The notes beneath the pieces were generated by a model that ran no database searches, was not told the DNA's origin, and saw only the letters and a program-made list of their open reading frames with translations. From Marinobacter sp. B9-2 (lineage in GTDB: Bacteria > Pseudomonadota > Gammaproteobacteria > Pseudomonadales > Oleiphilaceae): 45,620 nucleotides of DNA. The DNA is taken from positions 1 to 45,620 of the forward strand of contig PYVH01000016.1 in NCBI GenBank assembly GCA_003030785.1. The letters are read 5' to 3'. Position 1 is the stretch's first letter. Each line of letters starts with the position of its first letter. Shown here piece after piece: positions 1 through 9,440 of this stretch. Both the position numbers and the translations under genes were made by a program.

Positions 1-133
1 TCGCCAGTTCCAGGGCCTGATCGGCGGTTTGTGCGACATGGGTTTCGAGGTTCACGGTGGCGCAACCAGCCGACAAAAGGGCGGCAGTAAATACGCTGGC
101 CAGGGCTCGTTGATGAATGCGGATCTTTATCAT
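1..133 (-). CDS. lpoA: Probable penicillin-binding protein activator LpoA, N-terminal fragment
   Basis: Only the first 44 codons are inside the window; the gene runs off the left edge. The reading starts at ATG (133-131) and gives a short basic N-terminus, a hydrophobic stretch and a lipobox LSAGC with the lipidated Cys at residue 24, so this is an outer-membrane-type lipoprotein precursor. The identity rests mainly on context: in Escherichia coli and Pseudomonas the gene divergent from rsmI encodes LpoA, the outer membrane lipoprotein that activates the peptidoglycan synthase PBP1A. The visible residues do not prove this, and another lipoprotein remains possible. The spacing to rsmI is 132 bases, room for two divergent promoters, but I could not pick out convincing ones. 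Confidence 0.6.
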   Translation of the reverse strand, partial: MIKIRIHQRALASVFTAALLSAGCATVNLETHVAQTADQALELA

Positions 134-265
134 GGCAGGCTCGACATACTCCGGATGATTGGGCTTGTAGCGCCAGACTAACGGTGGCAAGTTTAACAGC
201 TCCGGGGTTAATTCACATGACGTAACTGTCACGGTCCCGGACTCCCCACAAGAGAGGCAGAAGCT

Positions 266-1162
266 TTGAAAAACGAGGTCAGCGATTTCCCGTCGTCAGA
301 TAGCCGCAAGGGTGAGTCGGGTGGCACGCTTTATGTCGTTGCCACGCCCATCGGCAATCTTGATGATCTGTCTCCACGGGCAACCCGGACGCTGGCCAGT
401 GTAGATGTGGTGGCTGCCGAAGATACCCGGCACAGTGGTCGGCTGCTGAGCCATTTGGGTATACAGAAGCGAATGATCGCGCTCCATGATCACAACGAAA
501 AGGATCGCGCCGCCGGGATTCTGGCTGAACTTCAGGCCGGGCGCGATGTGGCTCTGATCTCCGATGCCGGTACACCGCTGATTTCGGATCCAGGTTATGT
601 TCTAGTGCGTGAGGCCAGAGCGGCCGGGCATAGAGTCAGCCCGATCCCGGGGGCCTGTGCCCTGGTGGCGGCATTGAGTGCTGCCGGCCTGCCGACGGAC
701 TGCTTTCTTTACGTGGGGTTTCTGCCGGCGAAACGCTCTGGTCGCAAAGCCAGTCTGGACTTGCTGAGCAGTGAAGTGGCGACTCTGGTTTTTTACGAAT
801 CGCCTCATCGAATCCTGGAATCGGTACGTGATATCGCTGAGGTGCTGGGATCCGGGCGAGAGATTGTCCTTGGCCGGGAGATTACCAAGACCTTCGAAAC
901 CTTCTATTCCGGTTCAGTGGCAGAGGTTCTGGCAGAGTTGGAGCGAGACCCTCACGGAAGCCGCGGCGAGTTCGTGGTTATGGTTCGGGGGGCGATGGCC
1001 CAGGCGGGTAACAATAAGGAAGCTACCATGGATGTGGACCGGGTGCTTCGTGTTCTACTGGCGGAGCTGCCGGTCAAGAAGGTCGCCAAAATGGCCGCCG
1101 AGCTGACCGGGTTATCGAAAAACGAGCTTTACCAGCGGGCCCTGACGCTGAAGGATGGCTGA
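266..1162 (+). CDS. rsmI: 16S rRNA (cytidine(1402)-2'-O)-methyltransferase RsmI
   Basis: This enzyme puts a 2'-O-methyl group on C1402 of 16S rRNA in the ribosomal decoding centre, using S-adenosylmethionine. The 298-residue length is normal. Family signatures are easy to see: TPIGN at residues 27-31, AEDTR at about 51-55, SDAGTP at 99-104 followed by LISDPG, and PGACA shortly after, which together form the SAM pocket of the tetrapyrrole-methylase fold. The start is a TTG at 266, with AGAGAGG at 251-257 as ribosome binding site; later starts would begin nearer to TPIGN and lack this site. It is divergent from the probable lpoA, an arrangement known from related bacteria, and is followed closely by the RNase P RNA gene. 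Confidence 0.95.
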   Translation: MKNEVSDFPSSDSRKGESGGTLYVVATPIGNLDDLSPRATRTLASVDVVAAEDTRHSGRLLSHLGIQKRMIALHDHNEKDRAAGILAELQAGRDVALISDAGTPLISDPGYVLVREARAAGHRVSPIPGACALVAALSAAGLPTDCFLYVGFLPAKRSGRKASLDLLSSEVATLVFYESPHRILESVRDIAEVLGSGREIVLGREITKTFETFYSGSVAEVLAELERDPHGSRGEFVVMVRGAMAQAGNNKEATMDVDRVLRVLLAELPVKKVAKMAAELTGLSKNELYQRALTLKDG

Positions 1163-1180
1163 ACACCGTGGCAGTTTCTC

Positions 1181-1209
1181 TTGCAAGGCCATGGGCGCAG
1201 GAGTATTGT
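1181..1209 (+). promoter_or_regulatory. Promoter of rnpB
   Basis: A -35 box TTGCAA (1181-1186) and a -10 box TATTGT (1204-1209) are separated by exactly 17 bases. The expected start of transcription, about 1216, coincides with the 5' arm of the RNase P RNA P1 helix. The promoter lies only 18 bases after the rsmI stop codon. Confidence 0.7.
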
Positions 1210-1215
1210 CTCGCC

Positions 1216-1568
<353 letters not shown>

Positions 1569-1770
1569 CCCTTCCTGAAACGTCTGTCATTCTCAACAGG
1601 CGTTCTTTATAGCCAAAAAATCTTAAACCTCACTTGCAGTCTTCAGAGTTTTTTGCAGGTATTTGATTTTACTTCTTTTCTTTTCCGTAATCTCACCATT
1701 TCATCGAATCTGGCTCTGTAACCTCTTGTCATAAAAGGAAGTTTTCCAAGTGTGGCGCTGTTTGCGGCGC
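1569..1770 (+). other. AT-rich spacer between rnpB and the mra promoter
   Basis: The stretch is markedly richer in A and T than its surroundings, with long pyrimidine runs at about 1640-1690. I see no credible gene; the short open frames have no ribosome binding site and no recognisable protein. It ends at the mraZ promoter and may act as upstream promoter DNA, which is inference. Confidence 0.4.
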
Positions 1771-1799
1771 TTGCATTGTGTATTGCGTGTTTCTATAGT
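1771..1799 (+). promoter_or_regulatory. Promoter of the mra/dcw operon
   Basis: A -35 box TTGCAT (1771-1776) and a -10 box TATAGT (1794-1799) are 17 bases apart. Transcription would start near 1806, directly at the first MraZ repeat and about 60 bases before mraZ. No comparably good promoter was noticed until after ftsZ. Confidence 0.65.
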
Positions 1800-1807
1800 G
1801 TGCAGAA

Positions 1808-1842
1808 GTGGGAAAAAGTGGATTCTAGTGGTTTTTTGTGGA
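1808..1842. promoter_or_regulatory. MraZ operator: four GTGG repeats at 10-bp spacing
   Basis: GTGG occurs at 1808-1811, 1818-1821, 1828-1831 and 1838-1841, each exactly 10 bp from the next, so all lie on one face of the helix. MraZ is known to bind direct repeats of the TGGG type separated by 5-bp spacers in its own promoter. The first copy is GTGGG and the others are GTGGA, GTGGT and GTGGA. A weaker GTGT at 1798-1801 keeps the same phase and touches the -10 box. The placement at the transcription start fits autoregulation of the cluster by the adjacent mraZ product. Confidence 0.8.
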
Positions 1843-1867
1843 TATCAGGCACCCAGAGACAGCGTAA

Positions 1868-2320
1868 ATGAGTAATTTTCTCGGCAGTCATGCCATCAAT
1901 ATGGATGCGAAGGGTCGCCTGGCGATCCCCGCCAAGGTGCGCGAAGAGCTCGCGCAGGCCTGTGGTGGGCGCATTGTATTGACGGCAAACGCTGACGAGG
2001 AGCGGTGCCTGCTGCTTTATCCCGAGCCTGAATGGGAGGTTCTGCGGCCCAAAATCGAGGCGCTTCCGAACATGAACAAGGCGGCCCGGCGCCTGCAACG
2101 GCTGATTCTGGGTAATGCTGCACCCATGGAGCTGGACTCTGCCGGGCGCATCCTGATTCCTCCAACTCTGAGAAGTTATGCCCATCTGGAGAAAAAACTG
2201 ATGCTGATCGGGCAGGGCAAGAAGCTTGAGCTCTGGAGCGAAGAGCGCTGGTTCGCCTGGCTGGATGAGTCCTCCGATGATGAAGAGATGCCGCCCGAGA
2301 TGGAGGCGCTGTCCTTATGA
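1868..2320 (+). CDS. mraZ: Transcriptional regulator MraZ
   Basis: MraZ is a ring-forming DNA-binding protein that represses its own operon. The 150 residues hold two SpoVT/AbrB-type domains, roughly residues 5-55 and 75-125; the first begins with the typical [20 protein letters not shown] segment and the second contains [15 protein letters not shown]. The length matches the family. The ATG at 1868 gives the expected MSNFLG start. It opens the dcw cluster, lies just downstream of the four-repeat operator, and its TGA overlaps the rsmH ATG by four bases (ATGA), which indicates coupled translation with the next gene. Confidence 0.96.
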   Translation: MSNFLGSHAINMDAKGRLAIPAKVREELAQACGGRIVLTANADEERCLLLYPEPEWEVLRPKIEALPNMNKAARRLQRLILGNAAPMELDSAGRILIPPTLRSYAHLEKKLMLIGQGKKLELWSEERWFAWLDESSDDEEMPPEMEALSL

Positions 2321-3300
2321 CCTCCGATCGCAGCCAGGACGCCGGGGCAGCGTACTCGCATCGCTCGGTGCTCCTGGATTCGGCGGTCGACTATCTGGTC
2401 AACGAACCCGATGGCTATTACGTGGATGGCACTTTTGGAAGGGGTGGTCACAGTCGCTTGATTCTGGGTCGGCTCGGGGAGTCAGGGCAGTTACTTGGAA
2501 TTGACAAGGACCCCGAAGCTATCCGTGCAGCGAGCGAGCTGGAAGCCCAGGATCGCCGCTTCCGCAGTTTTCACGGTTCCTTTGCCGAGCTTGGCAATGC
2601 GGTAGCGGCGCAGGGCTGGCAGACAGTTAACGGTGTTTTGCTGGATCTGGGCGTGTCATCGCCTCAGCTGGATGATGCCTCTCGTGGTTTCAGTTTCATG
2701 CGTGATGGGCCATTGGACATGCGCATGAATACCGAGCAATCGCCCAGTGCAGCGGAGTGGCTGGCAACGGCGGAGGAGTCCGACATCGCGAACGTGATCT
2801 TCCGTTACGGCGAGGAGCGGTTCTCCCGCCGCATTGCCCGGCTCCTGGTCGAGCGTCGGCAGGAAGCACCCGTTGAAACCACTCGCCAGTTGGCCGAGCT
2901 GGTCAGCGAGGCGGTGCCGAAGAAAGAAAAACACAAGCATCCGGCCACCCGGACCTTTCAGGCAATCCGGATTTTTATCAACCGGGAGCTGGAGGATCTG
3001 GAAGTCGGCCTTAAGTCTGCGGCTGACCATCTGGCACCCGGCGGGCGCCTGGTGGTGATCAGCTTTCATTCGCTGGAAGACCGGTTGGTCAAGCGGTTCA
3101 TGAGGGATCTGGCCCGCGGGCCGCAGTTGCCTAAAGGTGTTCCGGTAACGGCAGAGCAGGAAGCCTCCGACTTCCGCCTGGTTGGTAAGGCCAGTAAGGC
3201 CGGTGCCGACGAAGTAAGTGACAACGTACGTGCCCGCAGCGCAGTCATGCGGGTGCTGGAACGCACAGATCTCAGGAAAAACTCGCAGGGGAGCGCGTAA
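2317..3300 (+). CDS. rsmH: 16S rRNA (cytosine(1402)-N4)-methyltransferase RsmH
   Basis: RsmH (MraW) adds the N4-methyl group to C1402 of 16S rRNA, the same nucleotide that RsmI modifies on the ribose; both enzymes are therefore encoded within 3 kb here. The 327-residue protein starts with [13 protein letters not shown], has the SAM-binding loop [10 protein letters not shown] at residues 37-46, [12 protein letters not shown] in the middle, and [17 protein letters not shown] plus [13 protein letters not shown] in the C-terminal part, all diagnostic. The ATG at 2317 overlaps the mraZ stop. The gene ends two bases before ftsL. Confidence 0.97.
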   Translation: MTSDRSQDAGAAYSHRSVLLDSAVDYLVNEPDGYYVDGTFGRGGHSRLILGRLGESGQLLGIDKDPEAIRAASELEAQDRRFRSFHGSFAELGNAVAAQGWQTVNGVLLDLGVSSPQLDDASRGFSFMRDGPLDMRMNTEQSPSAAEWLATAEESDIANVIFRYGEERFSRRIARLLVERRQEAPVETTRQLAELVSEAVPKKEKHKHPATRTFQAIRIFINRELEDLEVGLKSAADHLAPGGRLVVISFHSLEDRLVKRFMRDLARGPQLPKGVPVTAEQEASDFRLVGKASKAGADEVSDNVRARSAVMRVLERTDLRKNSQGSA

Positions 3301-3302
3301 CC

Positions 3303-3707
3303 ATGGGCGCGGTAGCCATTGAAGAGCCGGTAAAAACGGCAAAGCTCAACAAGCAGAAGGTCCGCGACGGTGTTGCAACTGCGGTCCGGATTTCAAGGCA
3401 GGTATTCGCCGCGACCCGCCAGGGCAAAGTGCTGGTCTCGCTTGGGCTGGTGGCCGTGTTGCTGGCGTCCTCCATCGGCGTAGTGGTGAGTGCCCACGAG
3501 AATCGGGAGCTCTTTAATACCCTGTCGCAGCTTCAGTCCGAGCGCGACCGCTATCAAAGTGAATGGAGTCAGCTGCTGCTTGAACAAAGTGCACTTAGCG
3601 CCCACGGTCGAGTCGAAAAGCTGGCGGCCGAGCGTTTCAACATGGTAGTGCCGGGACGCCAGGATATTGTGCTGGTACCACTGATGTCGCCGGTTGCAAA
3701 CCGATAA
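3303..3707 (+). CDS. ftsL: Cell division protein FtsL
   Basis: FtsL is a small bitopic protein of the FtsQLB complex that activates septal peptidoglycan synthesis by FtsW-FtsI. The 134-residue product has a cytoplasmic N-terminus of about 40 residues, one transmembrane helix at about residues 44-62 and a periplasmic heptad-type coiled coil at about 65-110 (LSQLQSERDRYQSEWSQLLLEQSAL), ending with the AAERFNMVVPGRQDIVLV segment typical of the family. FtsL sequences diverge strongly, so position between rsmH and ftsI is part of the evidence. A GGGGAG site lies just before the ATG. The end may overlap ftsI, depending on the ftsI start. Confidence 0.92.
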   Translation: MGAVAIEEPVKTAKLNKQKVRDGVATAVRISRQVFAATRQGKVLVSLGLVAVLLASSIGVVVSAHENRELFNTLSQLQSERDRYQSEWSQLLLEQSALSAHGRVEKLAAERFNMVVPGRQDIVLVPLMSPVANR

Positions 3708-3741
3708 TAAACGAAAACAACAACGATTCAGGGTGATCGAC

Positions 3742-5481
3742 GTGTCCGATCAGGGAAAGAAGACAACATGGGGGCAGCGTTTGGCGTCCGGGCTGGCAGC
3801 CTGGCGCTTTGGCTCCGTTGTGGGCGTCTTTCTCCTGGTCGTTGGTGTACTTGGATGGCGTCTGGTCGACCTCCACGTCGTGGATAACGACTTTCTGCGC
3901 AAACAGGGTGATGTCCGGACCATCCGGGTTGAGAGTATTGATGCTCATCGTGGTGTTGTCACCGATCGTTATGATGAACCGCTGGCCGTCAGTACGCCAG
4001 TGCAGACCATCTGGGCCAATCCGTCGGAGGCCGACCCCGCCGAGGCACGACTGACCAACCTCGCCCGGCTTCTCGACATCAACGAGGCCTCCCTCCGGCA
4101 GCGCCTCAACGAATACTCCGGTCGGGAATTCATTTACCTGCGTCGCAAGGTTCAGCCGGATCTGGCCAGAAAGGTCCTGGATCTGGAGATCGATGGCATA
4201 TACACCCGTCAGGAGTACCGTCGCTATTACCCCGCGGGCGAAGTGACCGCTCACGTCGTAGGCTTTACGGACATCGATGAGCGCGGCCAGGAAGGGATCG
4301 AGCTGGCTTACAACCAGTGGTTGTCCGGTGAAACCGGCCGCAAGCGCGTCCTGAAAGACAACCGGGGGCGAATCATCAAGGATCTGACCCTGATTCGCGA
4401 TGCCAATCCCGGGCGGAACTTGGCGCTCAGCATTGATCTGCGGCTGCAGTACCTGGCTTACCGGGAACTCAAGGCCGTTGTGGCGGCTCATAATGCCAGA
4501 GGGGGCACGCTGGTGATGCTCGACGTGGATACCGGTGAGGTCCTGGCGATGGTGAATCAGGGGTCCTATAACCCCAATGACCGCAGCCAGCTTGCCGCCG
4601 AGAATCTACGGAACAAGGCCATCACGGATTTGTTTGAGCCAGGCTCGACAATGAAGCCAATCACCATGGCGGCTGCGCTGGAATCCGGCAGCTATTCGGT
4701 TAACAGCACTATCGATACCAGCCCCGGTTTTCGCCGTTTTGGTCGTTTTACCATCCGGGATCATCGCAACTATGGCGTGATGGATATGGCTGAGATCATT
4801 GTCAAATCCAGCAACGTCGGTATCAGCCGGATCGCCACCGACCTCGGTGGCGATGTGATCCGCGATCTATACGCCCGTCTCGGGCTCGGGCAGCCAACCG
4901 GTATCGGCTTCCCGGGCGAAGCGGTGGGGGTGTTGCCATCGCCACCCAAGTGGCGTCCGGTGGAAGAGGCAACCCTGTCTTACGGGTACGGTATGAGTGT
5001 GAACGCCCTTCAGCTGGCCCAGGCCTATATGGTGATTGCCAACGGTGGTGTGCGCTATCCGCTGAGTCTGGTCCGGCAGGATGAAAAGCCGGAGGGTCAG
5101 CGAGTGCTGTCCGAGCAGGTCACTTATCAGGTCCGGAATATGCTGCGAGAGGCCGTTTCAAGGGGAACCGGCAAACGGGCCCAGCCGGGGTTCTACTCGG
5201 CCGGGGGCAAGACCGGAACGGTCCATCTTGTGGGTGCCCAGGGCTATGAGGACAGCCAGTATAAGGCGATTTTTGCCGGTATGGCGCCCATTGATAACCC
5301 GAGACTGGTTACGGTTGTGGCCGTTGATGCGCCGCAGTCCGGAGAATATTACGGTGGTGAAGTGGCGGCGCCGGTGTTCTCACGGGTGATGAGTGACGCA
5401 CTGCGACTGTTGAATGTGAAGCCTGAACTGGAAGTAGGCGAGGCCGAAATGGCTTCGTCTGCATCCGGAGAGCGAGGGTAG
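3742..5481 (+). CDS. ftsI: Septal peptidoglycan transpeptidase FtsI (PBP3)
   Basis: FtsI is the class B penicillin-binding protein that cross-links septal peptidoglycan together with FtsW. From the chosen start the protein has 579 residues: one transmembrane helix at about 24-40, the pedestal domain, then a transpeptidase domain with the serine motif STMK at 302-305, SSN at 356-358 and KTG at 490-492, all intact. The start is uncertain. GTG 3742 has AGGGTGA (3730-3736) as a well-spaced ribosome binding site. GTG 3733 and TTG 3694 are in the same frame, and TTG 3694 would overlap ftsL by 14 bases but has no evident ribosome site. The gene ends four bases before murE. Confidence 0.95.
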   Translation: MSDQGKKTTWGQRLASGLAAWRFGSVVGVFLLVVGVLGWRLVDLHVVDNDFLRKQGDVRTIRVESIDAHRGVVTDRYDEPLAVSTPVQTIWANPSEADPAEARLTNLARLLDINEASLRQRLNEYSGREFIYLRRKVQPDLARKVLDLEIDGIYTRQEYRRYYPAGEVTAHVVGFTDIDERGQEGIELAYNQWLSGETGRKRVLKDNRGRIIKDLTLIRDANPGRNLALSIDLRLQYLAYRELKAVVAAHNARGGTLVMLDVDTGEVLAMVNQGSYNPNDRSQLAAENLRNKAITDLFEPGSTMKPITMAAALESGSYSVNSTIDTSPGFRRFGRFTIRDHRNYGVMDMAEIIVKSSNVGISRIATDLGGDVIRDLYARLGLGQPTGIGFPGEAVGVLPSPPKWRPVEEATLSYGYGMSVNALQLAQAYMVIANGGVRYPLSLVRQDEKPEGQRVLSEQVTYQVRNMLREAVSRGTGKRAQPGFYSAGGKTGTVHLVGAQGYEDSQYKAIFAGMAPIDNPRLVTVVAVDAPQSGEYYGGEVAAPVFSRVMSDALRLLNVKPELEVGEAEMASSASGERG

Positions 5482-5485
5482 GCCT

Positions 5486-6970
5486 ATGTGCATCACATCT
5501 CTCAGCACGTTATTGCAAGGTATTGTGGCGGTTCCGTCGGTGTTCGACGTGACCATTCACGGTCTGAAAACCGACAGTCGGGAGGTCGCCTCCGGCGATG
5601 CGTTTATAGCCCTGTCGGGTGCCCGAACGCCTGCCGATTTTTATGTCGACAAGGCCATTGAGGCTGGCGCGACGGTTATTCTCCTCGAAGCCGAACAGGT
5701 CGGCGAGTGCACTGAACATCATGGCGCCCTGATTGTGCCGGTGGCAGGGCTTCGAAGCCTGGTAGGCCGGATCGCAGATCGGTTCTTTGAACATCCCTCC
5801 CAACGGCTTCGCCTGATTGGTGTGACCGGGACCAATGGCAAGACGTCGGTCTGCCAGTATGTGGCGCAGCTGCTTAAAGAAACGGGGACCCCCTGTGGCA
5901 TCTTGGGCACCTTGGGGTATGGCATGCCCGGTGCGCTTCAACCGGCAACTCACACCACGCCGGATGCGGTTCAGGTTAACCGGGTCCTGTCCCGGATTGT
6001 AAAGCAGGAAGGTCGCGCTGCTGTGATGGAGGTGTCCTCCCACGCACTGGATCAGGGCCGGGTAGACAACATCTCGATGACCGGGGCCGTGTTTACCAAT
6101 CTGACCCGGGATCATCTCGACTACCACGGCTCCATGGAAGCATACGGCGCAGCCAAGGCCCGGCTGTTCGAGCGGGAGGAGCTGCACTTTTCAGTGATCA
6201 ATTTTGACGATCCTTTCGGCCGGCAACTCTTCGAACAGCTGGACGGCAAATGTGATCGCGTGCGCTACAGCCTTCACGAAGCCCAGACCGAACTCTGGTT
6301 GCGGGAGTTCCGGCCAACCGACGACGGTTTTGAAGCGGAAGTGGATGGCGAATGGGGCCGGTTTGTTATCGAGGTTCCCCTGATGGGCAGCTTCAACGCG
6401 AGCAATGTTTTGGCGGCGATGGCGACGGTCCTCACACTCGGCGTTCCGGTCGAGCGTGTACAGCAGGCGGCCGGCCGACTCACGCCGCCCCCTGGCAGGC
6501 TCGAAAGGTTCGATGGTGCCAATGGCGCCAGGGTGGTGGTCGATTACGCCCACACCGCCGATGCCCTGGCCAATGCCCTGGCAGCGCTGCGCCCCCATGT
6601 GGGCGGTGAACTGATCTGTGTTTTCGGCTGCGGCGGTGATCGCGATACCGGCAAGCGTCCGGACATGGCTCGGGAAGCGGAGAAGCTGGCGGATTGGGTA
6701 GTGGTGACGGACGACAATCCCCGAAGTGAAGATCCCAAAGCAATTGTGCAGGATATTCTGGCCGGATTCTCGGATTCAGAAAAGGTGGCGGTCATTCATG
6801 ACCGGGCCGAGGCCATCCAGTCGGCGATCCGGTCGGCCACTCCGAACGACCTCGTTCTGATCGCAGGAAAAGGGCACGAGGCCTACCAGGAAATCGCCGG
6901 CCAGAAATACCCGTTCAGCGATGCCGAGCAGGTTCGCCACATCTTGAAACTCAATGGGGGTGTGGCATGA
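5486..6970 (+). CDS. murE: UDP-MurNAc-tripeptide synthetase MurE, meso-DAP adding
   Basis: MurE adds meso-diaminopimelate to UDP-MurNAc-L-Ala-D-Glu in the cytoplasm, using ATP. The 494-residue protein shows the three Mur ligase domains: an N-terminal uridine-binding part, the ATP-binding GTNGKT at residues 115-120, and a C-terminal domain with DNPR at 410-413. DNPR is the motif that recognises meso-DAP rather than lysine, so the organism should have DAP-type peptidoglycan. The ATG at 5486 follows ftsI by four bases. The stop codon shares four bases (ATGA) with the murF start. Confidence 0.97.
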   Translation: MCITSLSTLLQGIVAVPSVFDVTIHGLKTDSREVASGDAFIALSGARTPADFYVDKAIEAGATVILLEAEQVGECTEHHGALIVPVAGLRSLVGRIADRFFEHPSQRLRLIGVTGTNGKTSVCQYVAQLLKETGTPCGILGTLGYGMPGALQPATHTTPDAVQVNRVLSRIVKQEGRAAVMEVSSHALDQGRVDNISMTGAVFTNLTRDHLDYHGSMEAYGAAKARLFEREELHFSVINFDDPFGRQLFEQLDGKCDRVRYSLHEAQTELWLREFRPTDDGFEAEVDGEWGRFVIEVPLMGSFNASNVLAAMATVLTLGVPVERVQQAAGRLTPPPGRLERFDGANGARVVVDYAHTADALANALAALRPHVGGELICVFGCGGDRDTGKRPDMAREAEKLADWVVVTDDNPRSEDPKAIVQDILAGFSDSEKVAVIHDRAEAIQSAIRSATPNDLVLIAGKGHEAYQEIAGQKYPFSDAEQVRHILKLNGGVA

Positions 6971-8355
6971 TGCGCGCCTTTTCGCTGGCGGAAGCCAGGG
7001 GCTGGCTGGGTGCCGAGTGCCCGTCGGGCGATCTTGCGTCAGTGAGTTTCACCGGGGTTTCCACCGATACCCGAACCCTGGAACAGGGGCAGCTGTTTGT
7101 AGCCCTGCGAGGCGAGAATTTTGATGGCCACCGGTTCCTGCAACAGGCGCTGGACAAGGGCGCGGTTGGCCTGGTGGTCGATACGTCGGATAGCAGTGTT
7201 GACCTGCCCCAGCTGGTGGTAGGCGACACGCTGGAAGCCCTGGCCCGGCTCGCGGCGGGCAACCGTGAAGAAAGCGGAGCCGGCATTCTTGCGATCACCG
7301 GTAGCAGTGGCAAGACGACGGTCAAGGAGATGTGCGCCGCCATTCTCTCGCAGATGGGCAAGACGCTGTCGACAAAAGGCAACCTGAACAATCACATCGG
7401 TGTGCCACTTACGCTGTTTGGTCTGTCGCCAGAACACCAGTATGGCGTGATTGAACTGGGAGCCAGTGGGCTGGGTGAAATTGCCCATACCGTTGCCCTG
7501 GCGAAGCCCCGCGTTGCCATTCTCACGAATGCCGGCGAGGCCCATCTGGAAGGGTTTGGCAGCTACGAGAATATTGTCCTGGCCAAGGGCGAAATCATTG
7601 ATGGCGTGGCGGCAGATGGGCTGATGGTGCTCAACCGCGACGACCCGGCTTTTGAGCAGTGGCGAACCCGTGCCGGCGCCCGTCGTGTCGCCGGAGTCAG
7701 CCGTCTCGGTGCCGAAGCGGATTATCATGCGGTCATCGAAAACCAGGACGCCGGAACCAGAACCATTCAGGTGAGCGGGCCGGATGGCTGGCAGTGCCGG
7801 GTGACGCTGGGACTGGAGGGCGATCACAACATCACCAACATGCTGCTTGCCATTGCTGCCACCCGCGAGCTGGGTGCCAGTGATCAGGCGATTGCTGACG
7901 GGCTGGCCAGTGTTGCGCCGGTGAAAGGGCGGCTTCAGGTTCTGAAGCTGTCGCCGGAACTGACGTTGATTGACGACAGTTACAACGCCAACCCGTCGTC
8001 CATGAAAGCCGCGCTCGGGGTTCTGGCCGGGCGCGAGGGTCAGAAGATTGCGGTACTCGGCGCCATGGCAGAGCTTGGCGCTGAGGCAGGGGCATTGCAT
8101 CGGGAGGTCGGAGAGTGCGCCAGGGAGCGCGGTATTGACCGATTGATCACCGTGGGCCCGGGTTGTGAAGGTTATGCCGACGGGTTTGGAGAGTCCACGG
8201 AGCTTGGGCTGAGCCATGAGCAGGCCGTTGAATCGGCTGTTGGAGATAAAAACACACCGTTGACAGTGTTGGTCAAGGGTTCTCGCAGTTCCGCCATGGA
8301 GCGTGTGGTGGAGGGAATTAAAGAAAAGGTGAATAACTCATGCTGCTCTGGCTGA
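6967..8355 (+). CDS. murF: UDP-MurNAc-tripeptide:D-Ala-D-Ala ligase MurF
   Basis: MurF attaches the D-Ala-D-Ala dipeptide and so completes the UDP-MurNAc-pentapeptide. The 462-residue protein has the Mur ligase P-loop GSSGKTT at 112-118, followed by [16 protein letters not shown] and [11 protein letters not shown], which are typical of MurF, and [15 protein letters not shown] in the C-terminal domain. It overlaps murE by four bases at its start and mraY by 16 bases at its end, so the three genes are tightly coupled. Its dipeptide substrate is made by ddlB, encoded further along the same cluster. Confidence 0.97.
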   Translation: MMRAFSLAEARGWLGAECPSGDLASVSFTGVSTDTRTLEQGQLFVALRGENFDGHRFLQQALDKGAVGLVVDTSDSSVDLPQLVVGDTLEALARLAAGNREESGAGILAITGSSGKTTVKEMCAAILSQMGKTLSTKGNLNNHIGVPLTLFGLSPEHQYGVIELGASGLGEIAHTVALAKPRVAILTNAGEAHLEGFGSYENIVLAKGEIIDGVAADGLMVLNRDDPAFEQWRTRAGARRVAGVSRLGAEADYHAVIENQDAGTRTIQVSGPDGWQCRVTLGLEGDHNITNMLLAIAATRELGASDQAIADGLASVAPVKGRLQVLKLSPELTLIDDSYNANPSSMKAALGVLAGREGQKIAVLGAMAELGAEAGALHREVGECARERGIDRLITVGPGCEGYADGFGESTELGLSHEQAVESAVGDKNTPLTVLVKGSRSSAMERVVEGIKEKVNNSCCSG

Positions 8356-9425
8356 CAGAGGTCCTATCACAGTATTTCTCCGCACTGACGGTGTTTCAGT
8401 ACCTGACCCTGCGTGGAATCCTGGGCACACTCACCGCGCTGCTGATTTCGCTGATCATTGGCCCGGTGATGATCCGCAAGCTGAGCCAGTACCAGATTGG
8501 CCAGGCGGTAAGGGATGACGGCCCCCAGACCCATCTGAGCAAAGCCGGCACGCCGACCATGGGTGGCGCGCTGATCCTGGTGGCCATCGGTATCAGTACG
8601 CTGCTCTGGGCCGACCTTGGTAACCGCTATGTCTGGGTTACCCTCCTGGTGACGCTTCTGTTCGGTGCGATCGGCTGGGTCGACGACTATCGCAAGGTGG
8701 TGGAGCGCAACCCGAGAGGTCTGCCGGGCCGCTGGAAATACTTCTGGCAGTCCGTCATTGGTGCCACGGCGGCCGTGGTGCTGTTCTTCAGCTCGGCGTT
8801 GCCGCAGGAGACCTCTTTGTACGTGCCGTTTGTAAAGCAGGTGTCTCTCACCCTTGGTCCGGTGTTGTTCATCCTGCTCAGCTACTTCGTCATTGTCGGA
8901 AGCAGCAACGCGGTCAACCTTACTGACGGTCTGGATGGGCTCGCGATCATGCCCACAGTCATGGTGGCCGGCGCACTCGGCCTCTTTGCCTACCTGTCCG
9001 GGCACGCCCAGTTCGCCAACTACCTGCTGATCCCGCACCTTCCGGGCACCGGCGAGCTTATCGTTTTCTGCGGTGCCCTCGTCGGAGCCGGGCTTGGTTT
9101 TCTCTGGTTCAACACCTACCCGGCCCAGGTATTCATGGGTGATGTGGGCGCTCTGGCCCTTGGCGCCGCCCTGGGTGTGGTTGCGGTGATTGTTCGCCAG
9201 GAAATTGTCCTGTTCATCATGGGCGGGGTGTTCGTGATGGAGACGATATCGGTGATTCTGCAGGTTGCGTCGTTCCGGCTGACCGGCCGACGGATCTTCC
9301 GCATGGCGCCGCTGCACCACCACTTTGAATTAAAAGGCTGGCCGGAGCCGAGGGTGATTGTCCGGTTCTGGGTTATCACCGTCGTTCTGGTCCTGATTGG
9401 CATCGCCAGTCTGAAACTGAGATAG
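8340..9425 (+). CDS. mraY: Phospho-MurNAc-pentapeptide transferase MraY
   Basis: MraY is the polytopic inner membrane enzyme that joins phospho-MurNAc-pentapeptide to undecaprenyl phosphate, giving lipid I. The 361-residue length is almost that of E. coli MraY (360), and the first residues MLLWLTE align with its start. About ten hydrophobic segments are visible. Catalytic and substrate motifs include DDYRK on a cytoplasmic loop, [21 protein letters not shown], and the histidine-rich loop [13 protein letters not shown]. The start lies inside the end of murF. It depends on undecaprenyl phosphate, whose precursors come from dxs and ispA later in the window. Confidence 0.98.
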   Translation: MLLWLTEVLSQYFSALTVFQYLTLRGILGTLTALLISLIIGPVMIRKLSQYQIGQAVRDDGPQTHLSKAGTPTMGGALILVAIGISTLLWADLGNRYVWVTLLVTLLFGAIGWVDDYRKVVERNPRGLPGRWKYFWQSVIGATAAVVLFFSSALPQETSLYVPFVKQVSLTLGPVLFILLSYFVIVGSSNAVNLTDGLDGLAIMPTVMVAGALGLFAYLSGHAQFANYLLIPHLPGTGELIVFCGALVGAGLGFLWFNTYPAQVFMGDVGALALGAALGVVAVIVRQEIVLFIMGGVFVMETISVILQVASFRLTGRRIFRMAPLHHHFELKGWPEPRVIVRFWVITVVLVLIGIASLKLR

Positions 9426-9440
9426 GAAAGCGCTGCAACT

